Part shown: piece by piece, positions 59,761-64,000 of the stretch
Layout of the letters: every line of letters begins with the position of its first letter
Numbering within the stretch: position 1 is the stretch's first letter
Source: Ophiodon elongatus
Taxonomy: Eukaryota; Chordata; Actinopteri; Perciformes; Hexagrammidae
Assembly: GCA_016806645.1 (NCBI GenBank)
Contig: JACSYO010000475.1
Location: 2,658,001 to 2,722,000 of the forward strand
Length of the DNA stretch: 64,000 bases
Direction: 5' to 3'
Translations under genes and position numbers: made by a program
Notes under the pieces: generated by a model
The model's database searches: none
Told to the model about the DNA's origin: nothing
What the model saw: only the letters and a program-made list of their open reading frames with translations

Positions 59761-62700
59761 CACGAAGCTGCGCCAACATGTCTGTGCAGTGTTTTTAAAT
59801 TAGATTAAAGAAAAAAAGACGTTTCTACGCCCAGCGTAGTCTGCTGCTGATACAAGGGAAGGACCAGAGAATAGACAACAGCATAAAGTTCATGTTCATA
59901 GAGCGTGTGCCACGTGGCTCGCCACAGCCAATCGCAGAAAGGATTCAGTCGTAAACTTTTATTACTCAGCTGTAAATTTCTCCCTTTAACAACCAGGAAT
60001 GTTTGCACCCATCTTTTCCCCTTTCCTTTTTTCGATTGCACACAACTAAAAATGGCCACACGATTTGGAGTGCGATGCTGGGATTTCCCATTCGTTACAA
60101 AATAGACGTGCGTCAAAATAATATGACAGTTCCCCTGGTGGACAAGCTGTATGCCATGATGTACCCAAGCCAACGCAAAATGGGAAATAAAAGTGTGAGG
60201 GAGAAATAGAGGGAGGGTAGACAGAGAGAGACAGAAAGAGACATGGCGAGAGAGACATCTAATTAAACTTCAATTAGCTAAACACTTCCATATTAGGGCC
60301 TCTCTCTCTCTCTCTGACTAATTCTCGGAATGGATAATATGACAGAAAGCAGATATCGTGTTCAACTGCTAACATCAAACATCAACTACATGCTCCAGGT
60401 ACGTGCGTAATATGGAGATTACGTCCAATTGAACTAAGTGTCTGAAGAGTATCGTGCTATTTTAAACTTGAAAAGCTGGAAAGGTGGAGCCAGCAAAGAA
60501 CACACGAATACACACGCACACAACAGCAGATATCCAACCTGACGAGCAACCGACACACACTGTAGAGCTGGTTCAAACTTTCAACAGAATCTATGAGTAA
60601 CACACGCAGATGAGGAGAAAATTGCGCATTTGAAAATACGGACATATATTTGTATATCTTAGAAATAAGGAGCACGCTAAGCGGCCTCTGGGTTTAGAAG
60701 AAAATGTCTTCATCTTCAACAAATATATTGCATTGAAACACATCTAAAAGAGAGTAAGATGATGGAAGATGAGAACAATAGAGAAGAAATTACGTAATTT
60801 GAGCCTCACACACAGGTTGTATCTCATAAATTCCACTTGAGCAATGCCTCTCGCTTTTTTTACTTTTAAAGAAAATTATGGCATGTAATCTCAGTAACGA
60901 ATAAAATTAATTCCCTACACCAATTGAATCAAACAAACGTGAGTTACATACTTGGATGAGTGGTGCATCTTGTCCTTGCAGGCCGTGATCTCCAAACTGA
61001 GCCTCGGCACAGACAGACAAAAGATGCAGACCCAAACCGAGCCGAGCCTTTACACCGCCAATAAAGTTTACAGCAGGTACACTAAACTTTATTGGTTATG
61101 TCAACCCTGTGGTAAAAGTACACACACACAATGGGCCCATCCGTGGAGCAGAATAGCTGTGACTCGGAGACACATCCGGAATTTTCTAAAGACTACACGC
61201 AAGTAAATAGAAAAATAAACACCCTGGATGGACATTGTTTCATTTAGAAAAATACAAGGCACAATTGAGGGGGAAACCCTAAACTGACGATCTCCAAGAT
61301 CCTATTTTCTTTTGTAGTATCAGCTTGGACTTGCATTGAGGAAAAGTAATGAGATTAAAAAGCAGTTTGCAACACGGATAAAAATGTAATCGAAAAGCCT
61401 GCATGCAAAACTGTGAATTCGTTTGGATTCCATTCGTTTGCCTATATTAACTTTACCAAGCACACAGAATAAATGATGCTCCTATATGCTCATCTGTAAG
61501 TTGGTTGTACTAAAAAAATAAAAATATTTGAGGAAACAGCTAATAAAAATAAAGTGCAGCTTTGTTTATTTTGTATATAGGTGTCTAAAAAAATATTCAA
61601 TTTAGGCCTTCATTTTTCAAATCTCATATCTACCTTCAAGATAAAACATAATTCAACATTTTGAACTAAGCACTCGTACCTTACAGTTATCTTTCCGGTA
61701 AACTATTTGCATCCACAGTGTCTCAGATATACGTGGAATGGATCACTTCAGTTTATTCAAAATAGTCTATAACTGAGCGGATAAAAAGCAGACAGGCTAT
61801 ACAGACGAGCCACGAGTTCTGAATAATTTAGCTGCATGACACTGAAACCACCACACAGAGTGGCGGCATTGTTATTTAGTCGAGAGATGTAGTTCTAATA
61901 ATACATTCAAGTTGCAAAAAAATAAATAAAAGTTATCTCCCTTCAAATTCAAAATACAGCTCGTCTTTCCCTCAAATGCGGGTGAAATTATCCTGCAAAC
62001 AGTAGATGGAAGAAGAGATCAAATTGCATGGTTTTAAAAGAGAAGGGTCAGATTTCTATTTATATAATTGAGCGAGTCGGCTATTTTATTTATTGTAACA
62101 AGCCTTCAAGTGGTCTACACTGCTGCACGGTTTCAGACATATTGAAGTGCCTGTACTGCTTCAATGATACTCTGATTTTAAGTTGACTGATAAACAGTCC
62201 TCATGAAAGCAGCAGCAGCTGGACAGGAGAGAAGACACAAGGTGTTACCTGCACTTGGCCTCTTATCCGCTTTGATTTCAACGCTCTGAGGCTTTCCGGA
62301 GGTTTGTCTGGACACCAGCTTCCACACAACACCTTGCATGGTATAGACAGATAAAGCCTCCCTCATGCGTTGCAATTATTTAGTCTGATTATTAACATCA
62401 CGCCAGATGTTTGTTCATATCATCTCAAACAGCCATTATTCATCCCAAGATTCATTAAGGCAAGCTTGGTGTCCTCCCAGAAGAGAGGAAGTTTCTTATT
62501 AAGAGGATGAATCAAACACGACTCAGGCTTTGGAGAGTACGCACGCTGTGAATGGGACTCGCAATCTTTCCCTTAAAAGGTGGAGGGATCCGTCTGCAAA
62601 CGCACTTCTGGCGGTTTTCTTTTTTTTTTTTAATCGAATGAGTTGGAAAGTTCAAATTATGCAAACTTTAGTTAAGAAGCTATTCAATATGCTCGCACCT

Positions 62701-63059
62701 ATATTCTTCCCTCCTGCCGCCGCCAGTAAATGCTTTGAGCGCATCATCAAAGCATCAACACTGTTGCACGTTTAGCCATTTCCTCATTGAATTATGTTGA
62801 TTGTTTGTGTCAAATTGCTTCTGCATATGAAAACCAAGTCTCCACAGCATCCATGTGCAACTCGTTTGAGGGAAAGCAGAGACGGTGCAGAAAGGTAACA
62901 TAATATGTACTATGCTGCATATGAGAGTGGCTGTGTCTTCACATCTTTTTCCACTCCACGTATGTATGGGACTCATTTATATTTGCGTGAGGGAGGAGGG
63001 GAGGAGGAGAGGAAATCATTTCAGTAACCGAGGCTGTAAAATCAATAAAAAGCAGAAAT

Positions 63060-64000
63060 GATTGTGAGCCATCTTGTTTATTCGTGATTTTACATCAACA
63101 ATGGCGGGGACACACAATTCCGTCTTTCACAGGAGAAACACCAGGAAACGAGCATATTGTTAACATCAATATATAACAAGACGTACATAAAGATTATATT
63201 CAGTGCAAAACAACTACGCTATGTCACCAGCACATTAAAATAAAAATTCCCTTACTTTAAAATCCTTGTAATTGTAGCAGGTAATATCATACACAGCAAA
63301 TGTGCGTTATAGGCAGTTTTAGTTGTTGGGGAAATAGCTTGCAATCGAATCAGAGCGATGCCACAAGTGAGGAATATAAATTCAGCAAAGGCAAGGCTCT
63401 GAGTTTAGGTAGTGCCGTGGTACAATCTCAAAATTGTTTGCTTGGCTTTGAGCTAATTGTCTTCCCAAGACTCACAAATTGTCTTCAACAAGTGTATATT
63501 GTATATTGGGTAAATGCTACATACATAACTTAATAATATAAGGTTGATATAGAACACTTTTAAAATTAAAACCATATGAAATCTCTATATTCAGAAATCT
63601 CTATTGCAATTCCCCCAGGTTTAGGTAGCATCAAAGGATTTCAAACGATTGCATTTCCCTGGTAATCCTAGAAAAAGATGTCTGAGGAGCTAATGGCTAT
63701 CTTTGTCTAGGCCATTCACATGAAAACGAGTAAAACAGTAACAGTAACAATTAGAATAATAAAACTTGTGGTTTATACACAGGCCGTTAGCCAATGTAAC
63801 TGCTGCGATGATGTTTGAACACTTACTACTAAGTTATAGGCCTACACTCTGAAATGACGTCCATGTTCTTTTACATGTAGGTAGCTATAATCTATTTACA
63901 ACACAGGTCGGCGTTGGTCATGTTTTGATCTTATTTGGCTATGCTTTTGATACAGTTATTATTAAAAGCAAATTTGTAAAACCTAGCTATGCCATTTTCC
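63060..64000 (-). other. Probable 3' UTR of hoxc8a (partial)
   Basis: Read on the minus strand, the last kilobase carries three miR-196 seed matches: ACTACCTA (63406-63413), CTACCTA (63622-63628) and CTACCTA (63878-63884). An AATAAA poly(A) signal follows at 63077-63082. HOXC8 is the next gene expected upstream of hoxc6a, and its mRNA is a known miR-196 target with several sites. No coding sequence of hoxc8a is inside the window, so this rests on microRNA sites, poly(A) signal and gene order. Confidence 0.45.

Larger units (their letters stand above)
54196..63050. other. Intergenic region upstream of hoxc6a
   Basis: About 8.9 kb without a supported protein gene. It holds a long TG repeat, CT, CA, GTGCGT and CACT microsatellites, a poly-T run of about 20 (55.84-55.86 kb), a dense AT-rich TAAT-motif block (57.12-57.17 kb), a good CTCF-like motif (58.9 kb) and a CpG-rich block with a minus-strand splice donor (59.45-59.76 kb). 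In mammals the HOXC6-HOXC8 interval holds alternative promoters for HOXC6, HOXC5 and HOXC4. Confidence 0.6.

Overview
The window is the 3' (anterior-class) half of a teleost fish HoxC cluster, very probably the hoxca cluster. Five two-exon homeobox genes lie on the minus strand in the order hoxc1a, hoxc3a, hoxc4a, hoxc5a, hoxc6a (low to high coordinate). The assignment to HoxC rests on three proteins. The gene at 38.4-39.7 kb has the HOXC4 N-terminus (MIMSSYLMESNYIDPKF) and the HOXC4 C-terminus (AEDITRL). The gene at 53.0-54.2 kb has the HOXC6 N-terminus (MNSYFANPSLSCHL) and an almost unchanged Hox6 homeodomain. The gene at 49.3-51.2 kb has the HOXC5 hexapeptide context QIYPWMTKLHMSH. Mammals have no HOXC1 or HOXC3, so intact copies of both point to a ray-finned fish. 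Compact spacing, short introns (except in hoxc1a), many CA, GA and GAA microsatellites and low coding density fit a teleost, perhaps a percomorph; I cannot name the species. Layout. 1-9.1 kb is non-coding DNA 3' of hoxc1a, with several clustered nuclear-receptor half-sites including two DR2-type retinoic acid response element candidates. 9.15-13.71 kb is hoxc1a, with an unusually long 3.6 kb intron and a PBX/Hox plus Meis-type site cluster just upstream of the ATG. 13.7-27.3 kb is a gene-free interval with transposon-like material, a long GAA tract and an unexplained plus-strand TATA/exon/splice-donor arrangement near 23.2-23.5 kb. 27.3-29.4 kb is hoxc3a, with a divergent homeodomain. 29.4-38.4 kb is non-coding. 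38.4-39.7 kb is hoxc4a. mir-10b sits on the same strand at 42.5 kb, with an exact mature sequence. 49.3-51.2 kb is hoxc5a and 53.0-54.2 kb is hoxc6a. 54.2-64.0 kb is non-coding; it holds a CpG-rich block with a good minus-strand splice donor (a candidate shared upstream exon) and, at the right edge, a region with three miR-196 seed matches that I read as the hoxc8a 3' UTR. How the pieces work together. All five genes encode nuclear transcription factors that pattern the head-trunk axis, and all are transcribed the same way. Several regulatory features repeat between genes: an E-box plus CCAAT module with identical spacing upstream of hoxc3a and hoxc4a (a degenerate one at hoxc5a), a CATAAATTTTAT inverted element in the introns of hoxc4a and hoxc5a with a related one in hoxc6a, and candidate sites for the two Hox-embedded microRNAs (miR-10 in the hoxc4a 3' UTR, miR-196 in the hoxc6a 3' UTR and the presumed hoxc8a 3' UTR). 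I found no new protein system; the most interesting content is regulatory.
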